A stretch of 64,000 nucleotides of DNA from CAG-390 sp045546615. GTDB lineage: Bacteria > Bacillota > Clostridia > Oscillospirales > CAG-272. The notes beneath the pieces were generated by a model. The model saw only the letters and a list, made by a program, of their open reading frames with translations. It did not search any database and was not told the origin of the DNA. The stretch is from positions 1 through 64,000 of the forward strand of contig JAZQDD010000020.1 of assembly GCA_045546615.1 (NCBI GenBank). The letters are read 5' to 3'. Made by a program: the position numbers and the translations under genes. The first letter of the stretch is position 1; every line of letters begins with the position of its first letter. Positions 43,353-51,146 of the stretch are shown here, in pieces.

Positions 43353-44066
43353 CTAATTATTTTTTTTAGCGGCAAAAACGAAAACGGTGAGCGCCGCAAC
43401 GGATGCGAATGCAAATATTGCGCAAAGCCCGAACATGATAAAGGTCACGTCGTCGCTGTCAAGCGGTGAAACGGCGTCGGTATTTACACTTGCCGATGTT
43501 GAGTCGGCGGATGGTTTTTCGGACGGGCTTGTATTGCTGTCGGTCTCGGGGCGGGACGGCTCATTGTCCGAGGGGGCGGCGGTGCTTGGCGGCGGGAGCC
43601 GGTCCATGTCCTCATAGGACGGGGACTGCTCGGTGTTTTCCGTCGGAGCATCCCCTGCCATGTTGTTTTCGGCAGTTGCCTTATCCTCCGACAGGCGCGG
43701 AGGAGTGGACATAAAGAATGCCGCAACAAGGAATATGCAAAGGAATGCGGCGGCAAGCGGAACAAGGCGCGATATCTTCGGTGCGTGATACTCTTTTGTC
43801 CTGTTTTTTGCGGCATCATTTTTTACCGATGCCATTATTTGCGCGTGAAGTCCGTGGGGGAGCGGAGTCATATCGGGTACGTCCACGGCTTCCTCGGTCT
43901 TTACGGTTATTTCAAGATACCTGCGGCATTCGGGGCAGTTTTCCACGTGGTCAAAAAGCTCGTTTATCTCTTTTTCGGTCAGCTCGCCGTCAATATATTT
44001 ATCGGTATACGAGGCAAAGCGTTCAAATTGCTCACAGCCGCGTTCCGTTTTGTTTTTTATTTCCAA
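43353..44066 (-). CDS. Anti-sigma factor with zinc-finger and a second C-terminal membrane helix
   Basis: A 237-residue protein. The N-terminal anti-sigma zinc motif is HVENCPECRRYL (H-x3-C-x2-C). A first membrane helix (about 100-120) is followed by a long Ser/Pro/Thr/Glu-rich external region and a second helix (about 210-232). It is expected to hold the ECF sigma factor encoded upstream at the membrane. The start is TTG after AGGAGG with eight bases between, as is the sigma gene. The extra second helix is less usual and brings the C terminus back to the cytoplasm. Confidence 0.85.
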   Translation of the reverse strand: MEIKNKTERGCEQFERFASYTDKYIDGELTEKEINELFDHVENCPECRRYLEITVKTEEAVDVPDMTPLPHGLHAQIMASVKNDAAKNRTKEYHAPKISRLVPLAAAFLCIFLVAAFFMSTPPRLSEDKATAENNMAGDAPTENTEQSPSYEDMDRLPPPSTAAPSDNEPSRPETDSNTSPSEKPSADSTSASVNTDAVSPLDSDDVTFIMFGLCAIFAFASVAALTVFVFAAKKNN

Positions 44067-44106
44067 GAGCCTTGCCTCCTTTCGTTTTACTCATCGTTTA
44101 TGACGT

Positions 44107-44706
44107 TCAGCGGGATGAAAAGTTCCGCTTGGCGAGTATTTCGCACAGCTTTTTGCGCGCCCTGTGCAGTCGGCTTTTCACCGTTCCCTCGGGTATGCCG
44201 AGCAGCTCTGCTATTTCGGCGTAGTCGGCGTTTGCCATGTGGCGCAAAAGTATCATTCTGCGCATATCGGGCGGCAGAGCGTCGACAGCCGCGCGAACCT
44301 GCGCCGCCTCGGCGTTTCTTATGTAATCCTCATCGGGAGTTGGCTCGGTGTCGGGAACATCCATGGGTGTTTCCTCGCCGTCCTCGTCGGTGTAAACGAG
44401 GGGCAGGGGCGCTCTTTTGCGTCGGCGCAGAACGTCGAGCGCGGCGTTTCGGCAAATGCGCAAAACGTAGGAGTAGAGCGATTGCGCGTCTCCCCGATAT
44501 TGCGGAAGGGAGCGCCACAGCTTCAAGAAGGTGTCCTGCGCTACGTCCTCGGCATCCTCGCGGTGCGCCGTCAGCGACAGCGCAAGACCGTAAACGTAGC
44601 CCTCGTAGGCGTAGAGTATCTCTTCAAAGGCGGCGACGTCTCCATCTTTTGCGCGCGAAAGGATCTCCGCGCTGACGGCGGCAGGGCGCTTATCTGTTGT
44701 TTTCAA
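44107..44706 (-). CDS. ECF-family RNA polymerase sigma factor
   Basis: A 199-residue sigma-70 of the ECF type: region 2 (FEEILYAYEGYVYGLALSL, then EDAEDVAQDTFLKLW) and region 4 (LPPDMRRMILLRHMANADYA, then GIPEGTVKSRLHRARKKL), joined by an acidic linker of about 35 residues. It starts at a TTG (44706-44704) behind AGGAGG, and the anti-sigma gene follows after 40 bases, so the pair forms one unit. Target promoters are not evident here. Confidence 0.9.
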   Translation of the reverse strand: MKTTDKRPAAVSAEILSRAKDGDVAAFEEILYAYEGYVYGLALSLTAHREDAEDVAQDTFLKLWRSLPQYRGDAQSLYSYVLRICRNAALDVLRRRKRAPLPLVYTDEDGEETPMDVPDTEPTPDEDYIRNAEAAQVRAAVDALPPDMRRMILLRHMANADYAEIAELLGIPEGTVKSRLHRARKKLCEILAKRNFSSR

Positions 44707-44736
44707 GAGGCTCGCCTCCTTTCGTGAATTTTAAAA

Positions 44737-45738
44737 TCAGGGCAAAAGCACTCGGAGCAAGGCTTCCTCGATCGCGGCGGCATCGCTTTGTGCCATTATC
44801 TCGGCGCGTGCGCGTGTTGCGCCGTGCAGTCCCTTGACGTAGTGCGACAGCGTGACCTTGACCTCTGCCACGCCTTGGCGCTCGCCTTTTTCGGCAACAC
44901 TGCGGCGGAGCTGGTCAATAGCGGTCGCGGCTATTTCCTCTCGCGTGGGCGGCGTGTATTCTCTGCCGTCGAGGGCGGCGGCTATCTCGTCAAATATCCA
45001 CGGGTTGCCCATGGCGGCTCTGCCGATGGCAAGACCGTCACAGCCCGTTTCCTTTTTCATTTTCAGCGCGTCGGCGGCGCAGGTGATATCACCGTTGCCG
45101 AATACGGGGATCTTAACTTTTTCTTTTACGAGGCGGATAACCTCGGGCATGATGCCGGGGGTGTAGAACTGCTCGCGCGTTCTTGCGTGGATGCAAACGG
45201 CGGCGGCGCCCGCGCTTTCTGCGGCGGCGGCGCACTCGGGAGCGTTTATGCTGTCAAAGTCCCAGCCCGCGCGGAGCTTTACGGTCACGGGAAGGGCGGA
45301 CGCGCGGCAAACGGCAAGGACGATATCGTGTATTTTATCGGGACGGCGCATCAGCGCACTGCCCTCGCCGCAACTTACCACCTTTTTTACGGGACAGCCC
45401 ATATTTATATCAATTGCGGCGGGCAATATTCCGCAAAAGCCTCGATAATTGCCGCTTGACAGAAGCCGTGCCGCTTCAGCCATAAACTCGCTCTCCGAGC
45501 CGAATATCTGCACGGCGGTGGGGAGAGAGCCGTCTATCTTGCAAAGGGCGGCAGTTTTTACGGGGGCGGATGCACGCCCTGATTGCTCGTAAACGAGCGC
45601 CTTTGCCGAGACCATCTCACTCACGGCGTATTGCGCCCCATGCTCGGCGCAGACGGCACGCATAGTCAGGTCAGTCACTCCCGCCATCGGTGCAAGCAAA
45701 AGCCCGTGGCGAAGTCTGACGTTTCCAATCTCTATCAT
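44737..45738 (-). CDS. dusB: tRNA-dihydrouridine synthase
   Basis: A 333-residue flavin-dependent Dus: APMAGVTD, the catalytic Cys in DINMGCPVKKV, the FMN-phosphate region FGNGDIT and GLAIGRAAMGNPWIF. It reduces specific uridines in the tRNA D-loop. Length matches DusB. It is divergent to recG, which has its own promoter. No close functional neighbour. Confidence 0.92.
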   Translation of the reverse strand: MIEIGNVRLRHGLLLAPMAGVTDLTMRAVCAEHGAQYAVSEMVSAKALVYEQSGRASAPVKTAALCKIDGSLPTAVQIFGSESEFMAEAARLLSSGNYRGFCGILPAAIDINMGCPVKKVVSCGEGSALMRRPDKIHDIVLAVCRASALPVTVKLRAGWDFDSINAPECAAAAESAGAAAVCIHARTREQFYTPGIMPEVIRLVKEKVKIPVFGNGDITCAADALKMKKETGCDGLAIGRAAMGNPWIFDEIAAALDGREYTPPTREEIAATAIDQLRRSVAEKGERQGVAEVKVTLSHYVKGLHGATRARAEIMAQSDAAAIEEALLRVLLP

Positions 45739-45811
45739 TACATCACCATAAATAGTTTTAATAACTTAATAATATCACAGAAAACAGAGCAAGTCAATAT
45801 TAAATCCGTAC

Positions 45812-45841
45812 TTGACTAAAAGAGGGAATAAGTGGTATAAT
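45812..45841 (+). promoter_or_regulatory. Promoter of recG
   Basis: TTGACT at 45812-45817, an 18-base spacer and TATAAT at 45836-45841. Confidence 0.65.
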
Positions 45842-45862
45842 TAGAAAAAAGGCGGTGGTAAA

Positions 45863-47998
45863 ATGGCAGAAAAGATGAAAAGTAATATTTCTCCGTCCTC
45901 GCCCGTCAGCGTGCTGTCGGGTGTCGGTGCTACGCGTGCGGCGGCTTATGCCAAGGCGGGCGTTACAACGCTTGAGGAGCTTCTTTACCACATCCCCCGC
46001 GCCTACGAAAACAGGGGCGATATAAGACCGCTTTCCGAGTCTTATACGGGCGGCGGAAAGTCCGCGCTCGTGCTTACGATAGGAACGGAGCCGCGTGCGG
46101 CAAAGCTGCGCGGGAGAATGACGGTGATAAAGCTCCGCGCGTTTGATGAAAGCGGAACTTGCGAGCTGACGTTTTTTAATCAGCCGTATTTAAAGCAGAC
46201 CTTCACCGTTGGCAGTGAGTGGCGTTTTTACGGCGTAGTGGAGCGCAAGGAAACACGCAGCGGCGTAAAGTATTTTATGACCTCGCCTGCGTTTGAGCCG
46301 TGGCGAGAGGGCGCACTCCCCGATTTTTGCGCGGTATATCCGCTTTCCGAGGGGCTTACGCAAAAGCAGGTGGCGGCAAACGCCGCCGAGGCTATGAGGT
46401 ACTGTCTGCCGCACCTGTCTGACCATCTGCCCGAAGAGGTCAGGACGTCGCGCGGACTTTGTACGCTTGCCTTTGCTATACGGAACATACACTCGCCCGA
46501 AAGCTATTCGGCTCTCGCGGCGGCAAAGCGCAGACTGATATTTGACGAGCTGTTTTTCTTTTCCCTCGGACTTGCTATGCAAAATAAGAGGGTGAAAAAA
46601 AGCGGCGCGTTCCCCTGCAAAAAGCAGAATATATCCCCGATGTTATCCCTGCTCGGCTACGAGCTTACGGGCGCGCAAAAGCGCGTTATCAGCGAGATAG
46701 CCGCCGATATGCGCACGGACGTGCCGATGAGCCGTATCGTCGTCGGAGACGTTGGATGCGGCAAGACCGCAGTTGCGGCGGCGGCGATGTATATCGCCGC
46801 GCTGAACGGCAGGCAGTCCGCGCTTATGGCGCCCACCGAGATACTCGCACGCCAGCATTTCGAGGACTTATCTCCGCTTTTTGAAAAGCTCGGACTTAAA
46901 TGTGCGCTTCTCGTCGGCGCGACAACGGCGGCGGAGAAAAAGCGTATCCGCGCCGCACTCGCAAGCGAGGGCGAGGACAGGTGCGACATCGTTATCGGTA
47001 CTCACGCGCTTATTTCGTCGGGAGTTGAGTTTTCGTCCCTTTCGCTCGTCGTGACGGACGAACAGCACCGCTTCGGCGTGGCACAGCGCGCGGCGCTTGC
47101 GGCAAAGGCGCAGAACGTTCACGTTCTCGCCATGAGCGCAACTCCCATACCCCGTTCGCTTGCGCTTGCCGTATACGGTGACCTTGATATATCAAAAATC
47201 GACGAGATGCCTGCGGGCAGACAGCGCGTGGACACCTTTACGGTGGACGAGAGCTATCGCAGGCGGCTTAATGCATTTATTGAAAAGACCGCCGCAGAGG
47301 GCGGTCAGGTGTACGTGGTTTGCCCCGCGATAGAGGAAAACACAACGCCGAGCGGCGAGGTGGAGCTTTCGGATATCGGCATGGACGGTATCGAGCAAAA
47401 GCCGCCGCTTAAAGCCGCCACCGTTTACGCCGAGGAGCTTTCCGAGGCTTTGCCGAGCGTTAGCGTTGCGCTTATCCACGGCAAGATGAAGGCGGCAGAG
47501 AAGGAAGCGATAATGACCACGTTCTCGGCGGGGGATATCGACGTGCTGGTGTCCACCACCGTTATCGAGGTCGGCGTGAACGTGCCGAACGCCTCGCTCA
47601 TGATAGTTGAAAATGCGGAACGCTTCGGACTCTCACAGCTCCATCAGCTACGCGGCAGAGTGGGCAGAGGAGCGCGCAAATCATACTGCGTTCTCGTCTC
47701 CGACACGCACAGCCCCACCTCGCGCAAGCGGCTTGAGACGATGCGCGACAATTACGACGGCTTTGCTATTGCCGAGGCAGACCTTGAATCCCGAGGTCCG
47801 GGTGACTTTTTCGGCAAGGACGGCGGCATACGGCAAAGCGGCGGTGTGAGATTCAGATTTGCCGACCTTTGCGGTGACGCTTCACTCCTCGCCGCGGCTA
47901 CCGAGTCGGCACACGCCCTGCTTGCGGCAGACCCCGCACTTGACGGTCATATTGAGCTTAAAAGAATAATGACGGAAATGCTTTCCGTCACGGATTGA
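45863..47998 (+). CDS. recG: ATP-dependent DNA helicase RecG
   Basis: A 711-residue RecG. The N-terminal wedge/OB domain starts at VSVLSGVGATRAAAYAKAG. The helicase has Walker A VGDVGCGKTAVA, DEQHRFG as the Walker B (DEAH-type), SATPIPRSLAL, VSTTVIEVGVNVPNA and the QLRGRVGRG motif VI. The TRG region is near LESRGPGDFFG. It reverses stalled forks and resolves branched DNA. The ribosome site is weak (GGCGGTGG). Downstream genes follow closely. Confidence 0.95.
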   Translation: MAEKMKSNISPSSPVSVLSGVGATRAAAYAKAGVTTLEELLYHIPRAYENRGDIRPLSESYTGGGKSALVLTIGTEPRAAKLRGRMTVIKLRAFDESGTCELTFFNQPYLKQTFTVGSEWRFYGVVERKETRSGVKYFMTSPAFEPWREGALPDFCAVYPLSEGLTQKQVAANAAEAMRYCLPHLSDHLPEEVRTSRGLCTLAFAIRNIHSPESYSALAAAKRRLIFDELFFFSLGLAMQNKRVKKSGAFPCKKQNISPMLSLLGYELTGAQKRVISEIAADMRTDVPMSRIVVGDVGCGKTAVAAAAMYIAALNGRQSALMAPTEILARQHFEDLSPLFEKLGLKCALLVGATTAAEKKRIRAALASEGEDRCDIVIGTHALISSGVEFSSLSLVVTDEQHRFGVAQRAALAAKAQNVHVLAMSATPIPRSLALAVYGDLDISKIDEMPAGRQRVDTFTVDESYRRRLNAFIEKTAAEGGQVYVVCPAIEENTTPSGEVELSDIGMDGIEQKPPLKAATVYAEELSEALPSVSVALIHGKMKAAEKEAIMTTFSAGDIDVLVSTTVIEVGVNVPNASLMIVENAERFGLSQLHQLRGRVGRGARKSYCVLVSDTHSPTSRKRLETMRDNYDGFAIAEADLESRGPGDFFGKDGGIRQSGGVRFRFADLCGDASLLAAATESAHALLAADPALDGHIELKRIMTEMLSVTD

Positions 47999-48014
47999 TG
48001 AAAGGATATATATT

Positions 48015-48623
48015 ATGGAAAAATCAAGAGGAATTATCGTAGTAGACGCGGGCCACGGCGAAAAGGGCAACCCCCACACCACGCGCGAGGGATTTTACGA
48101 GGGAACGCAGAACTATAAGCTCTCGCTTTATCTTCGTGACGAGCTTGTGGCTCGCGGTTTTGAGGTAAAGCTCACGCGTGAGCAGGTAACAGACGACCCC
48201 GAGCTTATGTGGCGCGGCGGTATCGCGGGCGAGATAGGTGCTGTAATGTTCATCTCGCTCCATTCAAACGCCCCCTCTACGAGCATTCCGCCCGAGGAAT
48301 ACATAGCCACACGCGGCGTTGAGACCTACTATTCCGTCAAGGACCTTGAGGGCAACGCCCCCATCGCGAAGGCGCTCAACGACGCCGTTATCGGCGTTAT
48401 GAATACCGCTGACCGCGGCATTAAGATACGCCGTTCAAATGAAAATCCCGACGAGGATTTCTACCGCGTTATCAGAAGCGCGGCAAATTCGGGATGCGTA
48501 CGCGCCTTCCTGGTTGAGCACGGCTTCCACACCAATCCTGAGGACTCCGCAATGCTCCGGAGCGACGAGTATCTTGCAAGAATCGCCAAGGCAGAGGCAG
48601 AGGTCATCGATAAATTCTTTTAA
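48015..48623 (+). CDS. N-acetylmuramoyl-L-alanine amidase (Amidase_3) without a signal peptide
   Basis: A 202-residue zinc amidase: zinc ligands in VVDAGHGEKG (His), NYKLSLYLRDEL region Glu, and FISLHSNA (His), with the catalytic Glu in LVEHGFHTN. This enzyme type cleaves the peptide from the glycan of peptidoglycan. There is no signal peptide, membrane anchor or wall-binding domain, which is odd for a wall enzyme; it could be exported another way, work on recycled muropeptides, or be a phage-like lysin. It lies 16 bases after recG. Confidence 0.85.
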   Translation: MEKSRGIIVVDAGHGEKGNPHTTREGFYEGTQNYKLSLYLRDELVARGFEVKLTREQVTDDPELMWRGGIAGEIGAVMFISLHSNAPSTSIPPEEYIATRGVETYYSVKDLEGNAPIAKALNDAVIGVMNTADRGIKIRRSNENPDEDFYRVIRSAANSGCVRAFLVEHGFHTNPEDSAMLRSDEYLARIAKAEAEVIDKFF

Positions 48624-48640
48624 TAAGAAAGGGCGCATAA

Positions 48641-49333
48641 ATGAGCCTTGATACGTCAAGAACGGAATATATTTTGGGCAAGGACGGTTGCCGCCGTCTT
48701 GCCGAGGCGCGCGTTCTCGTTTTCGGCGTCGGCGGTGTCGGCGGACATCTGTGCCAGGCGCTTGCCCGCGCGGGTGTCGGCGCGATAACGGTGATTGACG
48801 GTGACGACGTTGCCCCCTCGAACATAAACAGACAGATAATCGCTCTATCCACCACCGTCGGCAGAGCGAAGGTCGAGGTCGTAAAGGAGCGTATCGCCCT
48901 GATAAATCCCGAGTGCAAGGTAGAGGCGAAAAAGCTGTTTTATCTGCCCGAAAATGCGGACGAGATAGATTTTTCCGCCTATGATTTTGTTGCCGACGCG
49001 GTAGATACCGTCGCGGCAAAGGTGGATATAATCTGCCGCGCAAGCGCGGCGGGTGTCGGCGTGATATCCTCGATGGGCGCGGGAAATAAGCTGTATCCCG
49101 AGCGTTTTCGCGTGTCGGATATATACGAGACGTCCGTTTGCCCGCTGGCGCGAGTGATGCGCCGTGAGCTGAAAGCTCGCGGGATAAGCGCACTTACGGT
49201 GGTGTGGTCGGACGAGCCGCCCATAGCGCCGAAGGTTGCCGTCGAGGGACGCGCACCGGGCAGTATCTCCTTCGTTCCCGCCGCCGCGGGACTTGTCATG
49301 GCGGGCGAGATAGTGCGCAGATTGGCATTGTGA
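48641..49333 (+). CDS. tcdA: ThiF/E1-like protein, probable tRNA t6A cyclase TcdA
   Basis: A 230-residue adenylating enzyme of the E1/ThiF family: nucleotide motif VFGVGGVGGHLCQALARAGVG, IDGDDVAPSNINRQ and VADAVDTVAAK. The C-terminal region (SSMGAGNKLYPERFRVSDIYETSVCPLARVMRR) fits TcdA/CsdL, which dehydrates N6-threonylcarbamoyladenosine in tRNA to its cyclic form. It is the last gene of the recG unit, 17 bases after the amidase. Confidence 0.85.
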   Translation: MSLDTSRTEYILGKDGCRRLAEARVLVFGVGGVGGHLCQALARAGVGAITVIDGDDVAPSNINRQIIALSTTVGRAKVEVVKERIALINPECKVEAKKLFYLPENADEIDFSAYDFVADAVDTVAAKVDIICRASAAGVGVISSMGAGNKLYPERFRVSDIYETSVCPLARVMRRELKARGISALTVVWSDEPPIAPKVAVEGRAPGSISFVPAAAGLVMAGEIVRRLAL

Positions 49334-49343
49334 TTTTTTTTCG

Positions 49344-49371
49344 GGGGTTTTGAAAATTTTTTCAAAACCCC
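49344..49371 (+). other. Hairpin at the end of the recG unit
   Basis: Perfect 13-bp inverted repeat GGGGTTTTGAAAA / TTTTCAAAACCCC with a TT loop. It lacks a following T run and abuts the next -35 box, so it may act as a weak terminator. Confidence 0.5.
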
Positions 49372-49400
49372 TTGACAAAGCAAACTCACTGTGTTAAAAT
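49372..49400 (+). promoter_or_regulatory. Promoter of the leucine T-box operon
   Basis: TTGACA at 49372-49377, a 17-base spacer and TAAAAT at 49395-49400. Confidence 0.75.
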
Positions 49401-49424
49401 GACTTTGTAAATTTCAAAAATCAA

Positions 49425-49664
49425 ACGCAATGACGGAAAATGTGTATGTGAAAAGCGTTTCAGAGAGCCGACGGCAGCTGTGAGTCGGTACGCGGTCACG
49501 ATGCACTCTCATTCCCGAGTGGGACATTTGAAAGGGTGTCACGGATGCCACCGTTACAGGGCAGGGAGCTGTTAGGCTCTTGTAAAGGAGGTCGCGTAAG
49601 CGGCAATTTGGGTGGTACCGCGGTTTTTATCGTCCCTGAAGCAATGGCTTCGGGGGTTTTTTGT
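49425..49664 (+). promoter_or_regulatory. T-box riboswitch (tRNA-Leu specifier) upstream of the LeuA-like gene
   Basis: Stem I has the conserved AGAGAGCCGAC / GTCGG distal arm, and the antiterminator GGGTGGTACCGCGG lies at 49610-49623. The terminator is CCCTGAAGC / GCTTCGGGG (49634-49654), followed by TTTTTT. Applying the spacing codon-A-N5-GAGU used for the aspS leader puts the specifier at 49508-49510: CTC, a Leu codon. GGAA at 49435-49438 pairs with TTCC at 49512-49515, which supports the register. Uncharged tRNA-Leu would allow read-through into the LeuA-like gene and the ligase fusion. Confidence 0.85.
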
Positions 49665-49715
49665 TTTTTACGGCAATCCCACAAAATCAAAATTTTTTCA
49701 AGAGAGGTTCTAACT

Positions 49716-51128
49716 ATGAACGCAAACGCAAGAAGGATCAGAATATCGGACGCAACCATCCGCACGGGTGCGGGGGGCTATACCTTTAAGGAAAAGCTCG
49801 AGGTGCTTCGTATGCTTGGCAGGATAGGGGCTGACATCATCGAGCTTGGCTCTATCAGCGAGACGGAGGCAAAGAGCGATGCGCTTCTTTACCGCACCGC
49901 AAGCGCGATCCTTGACGATTGCACGCTTTCCCTCACCGTGAGTGCAGATAAGGCGGGTATAGATGCGGCTTGGGCTGCCATCGGCGGCGCAACAAGCCCG
50001 AGACTTTCCGTAGCTCTCCCCGTTTCCACCGTTCAGGCTGAATACATATATCATAAAAAGCCCGAGGCGATGATCGCCGTCATCAGCGACACGGTATCAT
50101 ACGCCAAGAGTCTTGGCGCAGAGGTCGAATTCCGTGCGCTTGACTCAACAAGATGCGAGCTTGACTATCTTATTACTGCCGCAAAGACTGCGGCGGAAGC
50201 GGGCGCGTCGGTAATTACCGTTTGCGACACATCGGGCGAGTCTCTCCCCGATGAGATAGCCGCCATCGTTTCATCTCTTCGCGCCGCGCTTGACGGTGTC
50301 AGCATCGGCGTTGAATGCTCCGATGCCATGGGACTTGCAAACGCCGCCGCCCTTGCCGCCATCGCGGCGGGAGCTGACGAGGTCAGCACCGTATTCTGCC
50401 GCGGCGGAGTATCCGTTTGCGACCTTGCCGCCGCCCTTGCGATAAAGGGTGATGCGATGGGCGTAACGCTTCGCATCGACACCACAAAGCTCTCCAGCAC
50501 CGCCGACAGAGTTTCCCACCTTTCGGGCGACCGTCACGGCAAGAGCGTAAAGAGCGTAGTTTCCGCCTACGAGGATAGGGAGATCCCCACCGATGCCGAT
50601 ATTATAACGGTTGGTGAGGCTGCCGCCGCCATCGGATACAGCCTGACCGAGGACGACAGAGCAAAGGTATACGAGTCTCTTCGCCGCCTCGGTGAAAAGA
50701 CGGGCAGAAAGAGTATTACCGCACGTGAGCTTGACGCGATCGTTGCCGCCGATGCTTTGCAGGTGCCCCCCACCTACCACCTTGTTTCTTACCTTATAAA
50801 CAGCGGTAATACCATCAGCGCCACCGCGCAGATCACCCTTGACAAGAACGGTGAGATGATGACGGGACTTTGCGCGGGTGACGGCCCTATTGACGCCGCT
50901 TTCCGTGCTATCGAGCAGATACTCGGTTACCGCTACGAGCTTGACGATTTCCGCATCAGCTCCGTTACCGAGGGCAAGGGTGCGATGGGTGATGCGCTCG
51001 TCCGTCTGCGCTACGACGGTAAGCTCTATTCGGGAAGGGGACTTTCCACCGACATTATCGGCGCTTCCATCAGAGCCTACGTCAGCGCGCTGAACAAGAT
51101 AGTATACGAACAGAACAACTCAAAATAA
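49716..51128 (+). CDS. LeuA-like protein without catalytic motifs, leucine-binding domain retained
   Basis: A 470-residue relative of 2-isopropylmalate synthase. The N-terminal barrel lines up with LeuA, but the substrate/metal motif RDGEQ reads RTGAG, the metal-binding H-x-H of the HTHDDLGLA region reads VECSDAMGLA, and the GERAGN motif is lost. The C-terminal regulatory domain is well kept (GDGPIDAAFRAIEQIL, then GKGAMGDALVRLRYDG and GRGLSTDIIGASIRAYVSALN). It is unlikely to condense acetyl-CoA with 2-oxoisovalerate; an allosteric leucine sensor or inhibitory partner is one reading. The start follows AGAGAGG. It sits behind a tRNA-Leu-type T-box. The frame is intact. Confidence 0.8.
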   Translation: MNANARRIRISDATIRTGAGGYTFKEKLEVLRMLGRIGADIIELGSISETEAKSDALLYRTASAILDDCTLSLTVSADKAGIDAAWAAIGGATSPRLSVALPVSTVQAEYIYHKKPEAMIAVISDTVSYAKSLGAEVEFRALDSTRCELDYLITAAKTAAEAGASVITVCDTSGESLPDEIAAIVSSLRAALDGVSIGVECSDAMGLANAAALAAIAAGADEVSTVFCRGGVSVCDLAAALAIKGDAMGVTLRIDTTKLSSTADRVSHLSGDRHGKSVKSVVSAYEDREIPTDADIITVGEAAAAIGYSLTEDDRAKVYESLRRLGEKTGRKSITARELDAIVAADALQVPPTYHLVSYLINSGNTISATAQITLDKNGEMMTGLCAGDGPIDAAFRAIEQILGYRYELDDFRISSVTEGKGAMGDALVRLRYDGKLYSGRGLSTDIIGASIRAYVSALNKIVYEQNNSK

Positions 51129-51146
51129 TAAAAGGAATTATCCAAA

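Noticed and set aside
49536..49715. N-terminal extension of the LeuA-like protein from an upstream in-frame ATG
   Set aside because: The extension lies inside the T-box antiterminator and terminator; the ATG at 49716 has AGAGAGG and fits LeuA.
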